Assembly: GCA_021781415.1 (NCBI GenBank)
Contig: JAJXWW010000085.1
Span: 80,661-144,660 of the forward strand
Length of the DNA: 64,000 nt
Reading direction: 5' to 3'
From: Planctomycetota bacterium
GTDB lineage: Bacteria; Planctomycetota; Planctomycetia; Gemmatales; Gemmataceae
Below the pieces are notes generated by a model, which ran no database searches, had not been told where the DNA came from, and was given only the letters and a program-made list of their open reading frames with translations. Positions 9,087 through 19,476 of this stretch are shown here, in pieces (the stretch's first letter is position 1; every line of letters begins with the position of its first letter). The translations under genes and the position numbers were made by a program.

Positions 9087-9815
9087 ATGCCGTCTCCCGT
9101 CGTTTCCACCGCCGATTTGGATCTGCTCCGCCGCTACGACACGCCGACGGTGTGCAACGTGGTGGAACTGTTCGACCTCTATCCGCGCACCGACGGTTAC
9201 ATGGATCGCCGCATTCAAGCGTGCTATCCGAAGCTGCCGCCGATGGTCGGATTCGCCAGCACGGCTACCTTTCGCGCCGCCGATGCTCCGCGCTCCGGGG
9301 GAGCGTATTCCGGCCTCGTCGAACAAGTCGAATCGTTCGCTCGCGGCGCGCATCCGCCCATCGTCGTCTTTCAAGATCTCGACAATCCCGTCGTGGCCGC
9401 GACGTTCGGCGAGGTGATGTGCAGTACCTACAAGGCGTTTGGCGCGGTCGGGATCATCACCAGCGGCGCGGGCCGCGATCTCGATCAGGTCGAGGTGTTG
9501 CACTTTCCCGCTTTTTGCGACGGCGTCATCTGCGCCCACGGCTACTGCCACATTCCGCAAATCAACGTACCCGTCCATGTCGGAGGCATTACCGTGCATC
9601 CCGGCGATTTACTGCACGGCGATCGCAACGGCGTGACGCGCATCCCTCTGGAGATCGCTTCGGCCGTCGCCCAAGCATGCGGTGAATTGATGGCCGCCGA
9701 GTCGGTGGTTCTCGATTACCTGAAAACGGATCGACCCGATCCGAAAGGCTATGCGCGAGCGCGCAACGAGTGCCGCGACCGCATCGAAGCGCTGGCAAAG
9801 CGTCTGAAGCGATGA
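9087..9815 (+). CDS. RraA-family protein (aldolase/demethylmenaquinone methyltransferase-like fold)
   Basis: A 242-residue protein. The ATG at 9087 has AGGTG 7 bases upstream and is preferred over the GTG at 9078. Family features: an early DTPTVCNVVEL, FGEVMCSTYKAFGAVGIITSGAGRDLDQV in the middle, and GGITVHPGDLLHGDRNGVTRIP late, matching the G-D-x-x-x-x-D-x-x-G-V-x-x-I-P signature that binds a divalent metal. Relatives include RraA, which inhibits RNase E in Enterobacteria, and HMG/CHA aldolases. Sequence alone does not separate these. Many planctomycete genomes hold several paralogues. No catabolic neighbours hint at a substrate. Confidence 0.85.
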   Translation: MPSPVVSTADLDLLRRYDTPTVCNVVELFDLYPRTDGYMDRRIQACYPKLPPMVGFASTATFRAADAPRSGGAYSGLVEQVESFARGAHPPIVVFQDLDNPVVAATFGEVMCSTYKAFGAVGIITSGAGRDLDQVEVLHFPAFCDGVICAHGYCHIPQINVPVHVGGITVHPGDLLHGDRNGVTRIPLEIASAVAQACGELMAAESVVLDYLKTDRPDPKGYARARNECRDRIEALAKRLKR

Positions 9816-9822
9816 AGGAACG

Positions 9823-10977
9823 TCAGGCTGCAAGGGGATGTTTGCCGTGCGTCGCGCGCACCATCGCCAGAATCGACTCCGCGGCGCGCTCGCAAGCGCC
9901 CGGTGCCGCGACTCGGTCGCGCAGCGCCGCCAGTTCGGCGCAGCGGCTCTCGTAGGCGGTGCGATCGTTCAACCAACCGAGGATGTGCCCTGCCATCGAC
10001 TCCGCCGGACATTGCACACCGAAATACTCTGGAAATAGCTCTTTGTTCGCCAGCAAGTTGACCAAAGTGATGTACGGCACGCGCTTGAGTAGGTGCGCCA
10101 AGGCGATGCTGATCCTACGATGGCGATACAACACCGCGGTCGGTTTGACGCGATAGAGCAGCTCCAGACTCACCGACCCCGACACGGCCATGCACGAATG
10201 AGCGAGATGGATGATCTCCGGCGTTCGGCCAACGTGAACCTCAATGGGTAATCCACTGCCTCGCAAACTTTCCTCGACTTGGCCGCGATGGCGTTCGCGG
10301 AAGCAGGCGGCGAGAAAGCGGGTGTCCGGTCGTTGGGCGTGGATCAGACCGGCGGCGCGCACCAGCGACGAGAGATTGAACTGAAGTTCCGTGTTTCGAG
10401 AACCGGGTAGCAACGCAACGACGTTGCCCGGTTTGTTCCGTTGCTCGTCGACAAACGCTCGATCCAGACGCTGCTCGCGCAGTTCGTCGAAATACGGATG
10501 ACCGATGTACTCCGCCGCCACGTTGCGCTGTCGATACCATTCTTCCTCGAAAGGCAGCGTACAAAGGACGCGATCGGTCAGCCGGCGCATTTTGTGAACG
10601 CGATAGGTAAGCCAGCCCCAAATCTGTGGCGGCACGAAATAGACCACCGGGATGCCGTGGGCGCGCGCGCGCCGCGCCAGCCACCAATGGAATCCGGGAT
10701 AGTCGATGAGGACGAGTGCGTCGGGTCGCTGCCGAGCGAAGAAGCGGTCGGCCCGATCGAGCAGACCCCAGAAGCGCGGCAAATTGGCGACGACCGGCGC
10801 GATGCCGACGACGGCGAGATCGCACAGCGGGTAGAGCAGGCGACCTCCGGCATGCGCCATGCGGTCGCCGCCGAACCCGTGTATCTCCACGCTCGGCTCG
10901 CGTTGCCGGAGAGCGTGGATCAGATTGGCTCCGTGCAGATCGCCGCTCGGTTCGCCCGCGCTGACAAACAAACGCAT
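9823..10977 (-). CDS. lpxB: lipid-A-disaccharide synthase LpxB
   Basis: A 384-residue GT19-family glycosyltransferase of the inner membrane's cytoplasmic face, joining UDP-2,3-diacylglucosamine and lipid X to form the tetraacyl disaccharide of lipid A. The ATG at 10977 begins MRLFVSAGEPSGDLHGANL, the conserved N-terminus; the frame is open 40 codons further, but that leader is not LpxB-like. Conserved later blocks include PPQIWGW, LPGSR and HSCMAVSGSVSLELL. It supports a lipid A-bearing outer membrane. It follows glmS on the same strand across a 350-base repeat-rich gap; GlmS feeds the same amino-sugar pathway. Confidence 0.95.
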   Translation of the reverse strand: MRLFVSAGEPSGDLHGANLIHALRQREPSVEIHGFGGDRMAHAGGRLLYPLCDLAVVGIAPVVANLPRFWGLLDRADRFFARQRPDALVLIDYPGFHWWLARRARAHGIPVVYFVPPQIWGWLTYRVHKMRRLTDRVLCTLPFEEEWYRQRNVAAEYIGHPYFDELREQRLDRAFVDEQRNKPGNVVALLPGSRNTELQFNLSSLVRAAGLIHAQRPDTRFLAACFRERHRGQVEESLRGSGLPIEVHVGRTPEIIHLAHSCMAVSGSVSLELLYRVKPTAVLYRHRRISIALAHLLKRVPYITLVNLLANKELFPEYFGVQCPAESMAGHILGWLNDRTAYESRCAELAALRDRVAAPGACERAAESILAMVRATHGKHPLAA

Positions 10978-11089
10978 GAAAGGCATCCTGCCGTTAGAGT
11001 GAAGAGAACGACGGACCTCACGGTCATCGTCGTCGCAGCAAATTACCACGTCCGCGCAAGTCACGCAACGGGGGAAATCAAGCCTCAGT

Positions 11090-11149
11090 AGTTCCAATTT
11101 CTGAGTTCTGAGTAGAAGAACAACGAGTCAGCACTCAACACTTGGAACT
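11090..11149. repeat. imperfect inverted repeat, TGAGTTCTGAGT type
   Basis: Bases 11090-11113 and 11126-11149 form an imperfect stem whose arms start AGTTCCAA and end TTGGAACT. The core TGAGTTCTGAGT and CAGCACTCA words are shared with the perfect hairpin at 23972-24025, so both probably belong to one family. Confidence 0.55.
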
Positions 11150-11162
11150 ACTCCTCGCCTCC

Positions 11163-11284
11163 TCGTTCCCACGCTCTGCGTGGGAACGCACATCCGGACG
11201 CTCCGCGTCCCGTCTCTCGTTTCCCCAGGCTCGCGCCGCGGAGCGGCGAGGCTTGCGTTCCCACGCAGGAGCGTGGGAACGAGA
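11163..11284. repeat. composite palindromic element with GTTCCCACGC hairpins
   Basis: The element starts CTCGTTCCCACGCTC and ends GAGCGTGGGAACGAG. Each flank is itself a hairpin (CGTTCCCACGC / GCGTGGGAACG), and the flanks are inverted copies of each other with one extra base, so the 122-base unit can fold as a cruciform. The centre holds GC-rich palindromes such as CGCCGCGGAGCGGCG. A second copy is at 55690-55778. Confidence 0.75.
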
Positions 11285-11326
11285 GACGAGAGATAATAAC
11301 AAAATGGTTATCTCGTTTGGTCGCCC

Positions 11327-13171
11327 TCATTCCACCGTAACGCTCTTGGCCAGGTTGCGCGGCTTGTCCACGTCGCAACCGCGCAAAAGAGCGATGTGAT
11401 ACGCCAGCAGTTGGAGCGGCACTACCGAGACGATGGGTTGCAAATACTCCGGCACATCCGGGACGCAGATGACCTCATCGGCGCGGGCGGCAACGTCCTC
11501 GTCGCCCTCGTGGGCAATGGCGATGATCGGTCCTCCCCGCGCCTTCACTTCTTCCAGATTGCTCATCACTTTGTCGAAGATCGCGCCGCGCGGCAACAGA
11601 AACACGGACGGCGTGTTTTTATCGACCAGCGCAATGGGGCCGTGTTTCATCTCGGCGGCGGGATACCCCTCGGCGTGGATGTAGCTGATTTCCTTCAGCT
11701 TGAGCGCGCCTTCCAATGCCACCGGATAGTTGTACTGCCGGCCCAGGTACAGAAAATTGGCAACGTGGCAATAGCGCTCGGCGATGGCCCGAACGGCATC
11801 GTGACACGACAAGGCGCGGCGCACGGCGTCGGGAATGGCGCGCAGTTCGCGGATGATTTGCGCGCCTTGCAAGCTGGACAGATGCCTCATGCGTCCGAAA
11901 TAGAGCGCGAGCATGGCGAGGACGGCGACTTGATTCGTGAACGCCTTGGTACTGGCGACGCCCACTTCCGGGCCGGCGTGCAGATAGACGCCGCCGTCGG
12001 TCTCGCGGGCGATGCTGCTTCCAACTACATTGCAGAGTGCCAATGTGGGATGCCCCTTGCGCTTCGATTCGCGCAGCGCGGCCAAAGTGTCCGCCGTCTC
12101 GCCGGATTGGGTGACAGCGATGACGATCGTGTTGCGGTCGATGGGCGGATTGCGGTAGCGAAACTCGCTGGCGTACTCGACCTCGACCGGGATTCGCGCG
12201 AACTCCTCGAACAGATACTCGCCGACCAAGGCCGCGTGATAGCTCGTGCCGCATGCCGTCAGAATGATCCGCTCGGCGCGGCGAAGCTGCTGCGTATCGA
12301 GGTTCAGGCCGCCGAAATGCGACGTGGCGTCGGAGTCGACGAGCCGGCCGCGTAGGGCGTTCTCGATCGCTTCGGGCTGCTCGTAAATCTCCTTGAGCAT
12401 GTAGTGATCGAACGCGCCCTTGTCGGTGTCGCTCGCATCCCACTCGATGGTATGGACGGCTGCCTCGACGCGGGCGCGATCGCCGTCGAGAAGGTGCCAA
12501 TCGTTCGCCGTCAATACGCACATTTGATGATCTTGCAAGTAGACGACGCGCTCGGTCTTGCCAACCAGGGCACTGGGATCGCTGGCCAAGAAATTCTCGC
12601 CTTCTCCGATACCCAACACCAAAGGGCTACCCAGGCGCGCGCCGAGGAGCAATCCCGGATGGCGACGGCTGAGGACGGCGAGTCCATAGGTTCCCTTCAA
12701 CAATGCCAGCGTCCGCGCCACGGCGTCGATGAACGCGGCTTGGGACGAATCCTCGGCGGGTAAGCGGCGGGCGATCAGTTGGGCGACGACCTCGGTATCG
12801 GTGTCGCTGTGGAACACCACTCCCTCGCCGGCCAATTGACGCTTCAGAGGTGCGTAGTTTTCAATGACACCGTTGTGGACGACGGCGATGCGGTTGTCGC
12901 CGCTGACGTGGGGATGGGCGTTGCGATCGTTGGCCGGTCCATGTGTCGCCCAGCGCGTGTGGCTGATGCCGGTCGTTCCGGGCGCTGCGTTTTGATGGAG
13001 ATGCCGCGCCAGGTCTTGAATGCGACCGGCTCGTTTGCGCAGGTGTAAATCGCCATCGCTCAGTGTCGCCAGGCCGGAACTATCGTAGCCGCGATACTCC
13101 AGGCGATGAAGCCCTTCCAAGAGAAGCGGTTGTGCCTCGCGCGATCCGGTATAGCCGATGATGCCGCACAT
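11327..13171 (-). CDS. glmS: glutamine--fructose-6-phosphate aminotransferase (isomerizing)
   Basis: A 614-residue protein, full length for the family, making glucosamine-6-phosphate from fructose-6-phosphate and glutamine, the first step to UDP-GlcNAc. The N-terminal class II glutamine amidotransferase begins MCGIIGYTG, with Cys2 as nucleophile after Met removal; HTRWATHG and HNGVIEN follow. Two SIS domains fill the C-terminal half (TACGTSYHAALVGEYL, TQSGETADTLAALRESK, GRQYNYPVALEGALKLKEISY), and the protein ends in the conserved DKPRNLAKSVTVE. It supplies amino sugar for lipid A and any wall polymer. No ribozyme-like glmS leader was recognised upstream. Confidence 0.97.
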   Translation of the reverse strand: MCGIIGYTGSREAQPLLLEGLHRLEYRGYDSSGLATLSDGDLHLRKRAGRIQDLARHLHQNAAPGTTGISHTRWATHGPANDRNAHPHVSGDNRIAVVHNGVIENYAPLKRQLAGEGVVFHSDTDTEVVAQLIARRLPAEDSSQAAFIDAVARTLALLKGTYGLAVLSRRHPGLLLGARLGSPLVLGIGEGENFLASDPSALVGKTERVVYLQDHQMCVLTANDWHLLDGDRARVEAAVHTIEWDASDTDKGAFDHYMLKEIYEQPEAIENALRGRLVDSDATSHFGGLNLDTQQLRRAERIILTACGTSYHAALVGEYLFEEFARIPVEVEYASEFRYRNPPIDRNTIVIAVTQSGETADTLAALRESKRKGHPTLALCNVVGSSIARETDGGVYLHAGPEVGVASTKAFTNQVAVLAMLALYFGRMRHLSSLQGAQIIRELRAIPDAVRRALSCHDAVRAIAERYCHVANFLYLGRQYNYPVALEGALKLKEISYIHAEGYPAAEMKHGPIALVDKNTPSVFLLPRGAIFDKVMSNLEEVKARGGPIIAIAHEGDEDVAARADEVICVPDVPEYLQPIVSVVPLQLLAYHIALLRGCDVDKPRNLAKSVTVE

Positions 13172-13283
13172 GCTTGGTCCTCCGTGAACCGCGGGACGAT
13201 GGGAGCTTTCCTCGTCACTTCAGATTACTGAGTGTACCGAGATGTTTCCCTCGCGCACAAGCCCGCTACGGAGAGAGGTTCAC

Positions 13284-13303
13284 CCGGCAGCTTACGCTGC
13301 CGG
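13284..13303. repeat. solitary CCGGCAGC palindrome
   Basis: CCGGCAGC-TTAC-GCTGCCGG, an 8-bp perfect stem with a 4-nt loop followed by TTCGC. It is the same unit as in the tandem array at 23126-23400, here as one copy just 14 bases beyond the 3' end of the SH3-like gene. Confidence 0.7.
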
Positions 13304-13317
13304 TTCGCTAGACGCGA

Positions 13318-14463
13318 TTATTGGAGTTCGCGGACGTGAGAGACGGTGAGCAGATAATTGCGGCGTTCAAAATCGTAGGTGAGTTGGCCCCACAGTTCGA
13401 CGTTGTGATCCTCGTAGCTCGTCAGATCGACACCCGGAGCGGCGATGACCGAGCGGAAGGGGCGTCCCTGAGCATCGAGCAAGTGATAGCGGCGTGTCAC
13501 TTCGCTTTTATAGGCGCTTTGGAGCCGTCCCTTTTCGTAATAGACTTGCTGAGCCGCGCCTCCCGTCGCCGGTTTCGGACCCGTGGAAACGAGGAGGCCG
13601 TTCGGCGAGCCGCCCATTGCTCCGCCGATGGGCTGAACGACATTCGCGCCAACACGATTCACCGGAAGGTGAATGGGCACGGTGTTCGGGGTCGGTGGCG
13701 TTTGTCCGTCGGGATAGTAGAGCGAACCGCGCGGTGCGTGGATCCCGCTGTTGTTTTGCTCGATCCATCGCGCGCGGCGATAGGCTTCGTCGGCGCGCGG
13801 GGGATTGATCGACAAGTTGGCATCGCCGGCCAAACGATAGAGACGGGCGGCATCGCCGCTTCGTCCGGCGAGATCGGCTTTCTCGGCGTCGCGCCACAGG
13901 GTATCGCCGTCCGCCGCCTGCACGGTGGGCTTGGAGGCGGTGGTCGTCGGAAGATCGCCGGGTTTGGCCACGTTCTCCTTGCGAATGTAGCGTACTTCGC
14001 CTTCGGGAGGTTCGATCGGCAACCAAGTCCCCTCTTCGTCGGTCATCGTCCTGCCCACTACTCGCACCTGCGCGCCGCGCGGCAGCTTAACGCCGATCTT
14101 CGAAGGTCGCTCCGCTTTCAAACTGCTGCCGATCAACACGGGCACGTCGTTGCCGTCGTGGGTGACGACATAGTTGGCGTATTTGCTGCTAATGTACTGC
14201 ACGAAGCGATTGTTGATCCAGCTGAACGAACCGGCGGGCGGGCGAACGACCAGCCAGCCGCTTTCCAGTTCGCGTTCGACCTGCACGTGTTCGCCCTGGC
14301 GGAGTACGTTGGTCGGATACAGCCCGCTCGACGTGCTGGGACCGCACCAAACTTGGGCCTGCGGCACCACGACGGTTCGCACGTCGGGCGCGGGTTCGGC
14401 GGCAGGCGAAGACGGAACACAGAGAATTCCACTCATTAGGACGATCGATGTAGCGAAACGCAT
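13318..14463 (-). CDS. secreted protein with N-terminal SH3-like repeats
   Basis: A 381-residue protein with a signal peptide (residues 1-22, ending SSPAAEPAP). Two SH3-like segments follow: VVPQAQVWCGPSTSS...RQGEHVQVERELESGWLVVRPP and a second around ALPRGAQVRVVGRTMTDEEGTWLPIEPPEGEVRYI, each a beta-rich module of the kind that binds wall peptides or other extracytoplasmic ligands. A region of about residues 185-235 resembles one TPR-like helix pair. The C-terminus (RYHLLDAQGRPFRSVIAAPGVDLTSYEDHNVELWGQLTYD) resembles an OB-like segment often found in planctomycete secreted proteins. Function is unknown. It precedes glmS on the same strand. Confidence 0.65.
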   Translation of the reverse strand: MRFATSIVLMSGILCVPSSPAAEPAPDVRTVVVPQAQVWCGPSTSSGLYPTNVLRQGEHVQVERELESGWLVVRPPAGSFSWINNRFVQYISSKYANYVVTHDGNDVPVLIGSSLKAERPSKIGVKLPRGAQVRVVGRTMTDEEGTWLPIEPPEGEVRYIRKENVAKPGDLPTTTASKPTVQAADGDTLWRDAEKADLAGRSGDAARLYRLAGDANLSINPPRADEAYRRARWIEQNNSGIHAPRGSLYYPDGQTPPTPNTVPIHLPVNRVGANVVQPIGGAMGGSPNGLLVSTGPKPATGGAAQQVYYEKGRLQSAYKSEVTRRYHLLDAQGRPFRSVIAAPGVDLTSYEDHNVELWGQLTYDFERRNYLLTVSHVRELQ

Positions 14464-14657
14464 GGATCACCTCCACGGACGCCTACCCTACGTTGCGCGG
14501 CCGCCCTTTCCTAAGTCGGCGCGAGACGGACTCAATCGTGAGTATCAAGTCGCCGCGGAGCGAGCGTTCGCTTCTCCGCGTGGGAATTTCGATTCAATGT
14601 GCCGCTTATAGCGAAGGAAGTGGATCGAGCAAGGCCAATTGGTGATGGTGCGAACGT

Positions 14658-14710
14658 ACGGAAGTCGTAGGCGTCCGCGAGAACTACGCTCGTTGACGCC
14701 TACGACGCTT
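14658..14710. terminator. inverted repeat downstream of secDF
   Basis: GGAAGTCGTAGGCGTC near 14658 pairs with GACGCCTACGACGCTTCC ending at 14710, with one 2-base bulge and an unpaired base pair near the loop. It starts 19 bases after the secDF stop on the minus strand. Probable terminator of the tgt-yajC-secDF operon. The 265-base gap around it (14464-14728) holds no other feature I can support. Confidence 0.55.
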
Positions 14711-14728
14711 CCGCTTCTCCGCAAACTC

Positions 14729-17700
14729 TTAGGCTCTATCGGCAGCCGCCAGGAACTCTTGGCGCTGGCGTTCGCGGGCAGTGGGAATGCCCTCGCCGAA
14801 GATCAACAGCAGCGGACTGGCGATGTAGATGGAACTGTAGGTCCCGACGATGACGCCGACGATCATCACAAAGGAGAACAGATGCACTCCTTCACCGCCG
14901 AAGATATACAACACGATCACCACGAGCCATACCGTCATCGACGAGAGGATGGTGCGGGTCAGCGTTTGGTTGACGCTGTCGTTAATCATGGTCGCGGTCA
15001 GGATCGGGTTCTTGCCGCGTACCTCGCGGATGCGGTCGAAGACAACGATGGTATCGTTGACCGAATAGCCGACGAGGGTGAGCAATGCGGCGATAGCGGG
15101 CAGGTCGATCTTGAAATCGCTAATCATCAGCAAATTGCCGAGCCACGTTCCGTGCAGGTAGTGGCAAGCGGCAATGAAGCCGAGCGTGAAGAATAGATCG
15201 TGCAACAGACACAACACGGCGGCCGCGCCGAAGGTCCAGTTGCCGAAGCGGAACCACAGGTAGAGGAGTATGGCGGCCCAACTGGCCAAGATGGCGTAGA
15301 GCGCGCGTTCCTGAGTATTGGCCGCAAGCTGGGCGTCGAAGTTCTCCAAGCGCTCCGGTTGCGGGCTGGTGTCGAACGCTTGTTTGGTCTGAGCCAGAAT
15401 CTTCTCGAACTGTTCGCGAGGCATCGTCTCGGTTGGTTCGACCTTCATTTTGGCATAACGACCGTTCTCGCCCTCGCCGAGCGCTTCGACGGTGAATCCC
15501 AGTCGATTCTCACTCGGGTAGAGATCGTCCTTTACCTCGCGTAACAGCATTTGCACTTGAGCGCGCGAGGCGTATTCCGCTTCGTCCGACTTCGGTTTGG
15601 TGAACTCCAGAGTCGCGCTCTTGCCGTCTTTGTCCAGATCGACCTTGTGCAACTCGATGTGTTCGAGATCGTCGCCCAAGCGAATGTTGACGACTTTCTG
15701 CACCTTCCGGGCGTCCTTGTCGGCGGTGCGAACCGTGAAGAACGAACTGCGGCCGCCGGTGTCATTGCGAGAGAAGACTTGTTCGACGGTAATATCGGCC
15801 AACTCGCTCTCTTCCTTCGTCAGCCCTGGAACGAGAACGTCGCGCTCCAGCTTTTCGCGCAACTCCTCGATCGTCATGGGCTTCGAGAGCTTGCCGGTAT
15901 AAGCCGTGCCGCCGATGAAGTCGATATTCATCACGCTGCGCCCCTTGGCGTCCGGGGCGAGCCTCCAGAAGAACAGCCCCGCACCGAGGACGGTGAGGAC
16001 GAGGGTGGCCGTGAACCAATAGTAGCGGATGCCCATGAAGTCCCAGTGATGGCGATGCAGCGCCCGTACCAGCCCTTGGTAGAAGCTGAGATTGTGCATC
16101 CACCCCTTCGACAGCCAGAAGTCGAACATGGTCCGCGTCATAAAGAGCGACGTGAACAGACTGATGATGAGGCCCATCGTCAAGCTGATGCCGAAGCCCT
16201 TGAGTTGATCGTTGCCGACGACGTACAACACGATGGCCGTGAAGATGCTCGAAAGGTGCGTGTCGATGATGGTTGGGAAGGCCCGGTCGTAGCCGTTGCG
16301 AATGGCGAGGGCGAGACTGGCTCCGCGTTCGCGTTCCTCGCGCAGACGCTCGTAGATCAGCACGTTGGCATCGACGGCCATGCCGAGCATGAGGACGAGT
16401 CCGGCCAAGCCCGGAAGGGTGAAGGTAGCATTGACGAGTACCATGAAGGCGACCGTCAGCACCAGGTTGGCCAAGAGAGCGACGCAGGCGACGATACCGG
16501 CAAAGCGATAGTAGTAGAGCATGAAGGCGAGAACGGCGGCGAAGGCGAGTCCGACCGAGAGCGTGCCCTTGAAGATGGTGTCGCTGCCGAGGGTCGGCCC
16601 CATGCTGTTTTCGCTGGCGGGTTCGCGTTTGAGCGTGGCCGGCAACGCTCCCGAACGCAGGATCGTGACCAATTCCTGAACCTTCTTTTGATTGAAGCTG
16701 CCGGAGATGATGCCTTGCGAATAAATGACATCGTTAATGGTCGGCGCGGACTGGATCTGCCCGTCGAGGACGATGGCCAGTTGGCGCTTGAAGCCGCCCT
16801 CGGCTTTGGACGGCGGACGATTGAGACTCGTTAACTCGCCGAACAGAGCGCCTCCCTCGGAAGTAAAGGCGAAATGAACGGCCGGTTCGCCGCGCGGATC
16901 GGCTCCCGACTTGGCCTGAGCCAGATAGTCGCCGGTGATCTCCTTGCCCGGCTGGGAGTTGCGGGTCAGGATAAAGTATTCGTATATTTTGCCCAGTTCT
17001 CGATCCTTGGGCGAAACGCGATTGAGATTGCGAATCGTTCGGCTGTAGAGCAAACACTGCGAGCCGCGCGAGGAGTTGAAGCGGATTGGTTCCTTGTCGC
17101 GCGCGTCGGCTACTCTCTTTCCAAGCTCGGCAAAGATCGCCGACTTGTTCGCCTCATTGTTGAGGTTCAGATTCCAGATCTCTTCTTTGCCGACCAAGAC
17201 CCAATTGTAACTGTAGTCGACATTCTCGCCGTTGAGCGAGATGGAAAACGTGGTGCCTCCGCCTTGGGGCAACGGGTCGGGAGGGGCCAACCCCTTTTTC
17301 TCCGCATCGTCCAACTTCGATTTGTTGTCGGGGTTGCGGAAGAACTCTTCGGCGCGCTCCAACGCTTCGCGGTCGTCGGTCGGATTGGCAAGGATCTTGA
17401 ATTCGAGTTTGCCCTGCTGGCCGATAAGGTTCTTGATGTTCTGAACTTCTTCGTCGGAGAGCGTGCGCCGCCCGGAAGCCTGCCCACCTGTCGGCAGAAT
17501 GATTTCGACGCGCGCCGGTTCGCTATTGATGGGTCGAATCGTGACGTTCAGTAGATCGGCGGGATCGATGCGGCGCTTGAGGGCAGCGGCCAACTCGTCG
17601 GATTTAACCGGCTCGCCCTGTGCCTGCTGTTTGGTCGTATCCACCTCGTAAACCAGTATGGTTCCGCCGACCAGATCGACGCCGAGACGGAACTTGCCCG

Positions 17701-17782
17701 CCGCATAGGCCCAACTGCAGACGTAGATGCCCACCAGCACGGGGACAACGCAGAAGATAATCCTGCCGAGAAATGATTTCAT
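14729..17782 (-). CDS. secDF: protein translocase subunit SecDF (SecD-SecF fusion)
   Basis: A 1017-residue membrane protein that uses the proton gradient to help pull polypeptides out of SecYEG. The SecD half begins with a membrane segment and FRLGVDLVGGT (usual LGLDLQGG), carries the large P1 region, and has LVLMLGMAVDANVLIYERLREE in its membrane core. The SecF half starts around residue 570 with another first helix, MNIDFIGGTAYT (usual DFTGG) and VGYSVNDTIVVFDRIREV, whose Asp residues are family-conserved in proton transfer. Fusion is common in planctomycetes. It is downstream of yajC across a 100-base gap that holds a long hairpin. Confidence 0.96.
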   Translation of the reverse strand: MKSFLGRIIFCVVPVLVGIYVCSWAYAAGKFRLGVDLVGGTILVYEVDTTKQQAQGEPVKSDELAAALKRRIDPADLLNVTIRPINSEPARVEIILPTGGQASGRRTLSDEEVQNIKNLIGQQGKLEFKILANPTDDREALERAEEFFRNPDNKSKLDDAEKKGLAPPDPLPQGGGTTFSISLNGENVDYSYNWVLVGKEEIWNLNLNNEANKSAIFAELGKRVADARDKEPIRFNSSRGSQCLLYSRTIRNLNRVSPKDRELGKIYEYFILTRNSQPGKEITGDYLAQAKSGADPRGEPAVHFAFTSEGGALFGELTSLNRPPSKAEGGFKRQLAIVLDGQIQSAPTINDVIYSQGIISGSFNQKKVQELVTILRSGALPATLKREPASENSMGPTLGSDTIFKGTLSVGLAFAAVLAFMLYYYRFAGIVACVALLANLVLTVAFMVLVNATFTLPGLAGLVLMLGMAVDANVLIYERLREERERGASLALAIRNGYDRAFPTIIDTHLSSIFTAIVLYVVGNDQLKGFGISLTMGLIISLFTSLFMTRTMFDFWLSKGWMHNLSFYQGLVRALHRHHWDFMGIRYYWFTATLVLTVLGAGLFFWRLAPDAKGRSVMNIDFIGGTAYTGKLSKPMTIEELREKLERDVLVPGLTKEESELADITVEQVFSRNDTGGRSSFFTVRTADKDARKVQKVVNIRLGDDLEHIELHKVDLDKDGKSATLEFTKPKSDEAEYASRAQVQMLLREVKDDLYPSENRLGFTVEALGEGENGRYAKMKVEPTETMPREQFEKILAQTKQAFDTSPQPERLENFDAQLAANTQERALYAILASWAAILLYLWFRFGNWTFGAAAVLCLLHDLFFTLGFIAACHYLHGTWLGNLLMISDFKIDLPAIAALLTLVGYSVNDTIVVFDRIREVRGKNPILTATMINDSVNQTLTRTILSSMTVWLVVIVLYIFGGEGVHLFSFVMIVGVIVGTYSSIYIASPLLLIFGEGIPTARERQRQEFLAAADRA

Positions 17783-17808
17783 GTTTGGACTTCGTGCCTT
17801 TCATCACT

Positions 17809-17879
17809 CCGCCGAGCGGGGGGCGTAAACCCCCCGATTCCTTAGCCGCATCAGGGGGATTACGCCCCCCGCTCGGCGG
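17809..17879. repeat. 30-bp near-perfect hairpin between yajC and secDF
   Basis: Arms 17809-17838 and 17850-17879 pair with only two mismatches around an 11-nt loop. Each arm also contains a smaller inverted repeat (GGGGGGCGTAAACCCCCC), so alternate folds exist. It lies inside the expected operon transcript and could pause or protect the mRNA, or be an inserted palindromic element. Confidence 0.7.
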
Positions 17880-17882
17880 GTA

Positions 17883-18248
17883 TTACGCTTTCACTTCCTT
17901 CGCCGCCTTGGCCTCTTTTGCCGCCTCTTCGTTCGTCAGGTTGCGGAGGACGCTGCCCTTCGTCATTTTCACGCGGACATTATCCGCCACCTTGACCGTG
18001 ATCTTGTCGTCGGTCTCGCTCACGTCCACCACGGTTCCATAAATACCGGCGTTGGTCAGCACTTCATCGTTCTTCTTAAGGTTCTTGACCATCGCCATGC
18101 GTTCTTGTTCTTGCTTTTTATGAGGGCGCAAAATCAGCATGTAGAACACAATGAAGATGATGGGTAACAGGAACATGATCCCGTTCGTTCCCGGATCGGG
18201 ACGCGGAGGATCGTCTCCCAGCAAAACCAAGAATCGCAACATGGACAC
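17883..18248 (-). CDS. yajC: preprotein translocase subunit YajC
   Basis: A 121-residue protein with one membrane segment (IMFLLPIIFIVFYMLILRPHKKQEQER, about residues 24-50) followed by the family's small soluble SH3-like domain: MVKNLKKNDEVLTNAGIYGTVVDV and ITVKVADNVRVKMTKGSV. YajC binds SecDF in the holotranslocon. The C-terminus is an Ala/Lys/Glu-rich tail. It is 41 bases downstream of tgt and 100 upstream of secDF, matching the conserved tgt-yajC-secD-secF order. Confidence 0.95.
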   Translation of the reverse strand: MSMLRFLVLLGDDPPRPDPGTNGIMFLLPIIFIVFYMLILRPHKKQEQERMAMVKNLKKNDEVLTNAGIYGTVVDVSETDDKITVKVADNVRVKMTKGSVLRNLTNEEAAKEAKAAKEVKA

Positions 18249-18289
18249 CCTTTCCGCCCGCTGCCGTCTCGTGGATTAAAAAGCATATC

Positions 18290-19399
<1,110 letters not shown>

Positions 19400-19476
19400 T
19401 CGGTTAAGTCTTCGCTGTGCCCCTATGCGAAGGAGAGCGCGAACGCCGCGCTCCCCTTCGGGGTCGAGGCCAATCG

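Noticed and set aside
15551-16834. A 427-codon plus-strand frame antisense to secDF
   Set aside because: SecDF is certain here. The opposite frame has no family features.
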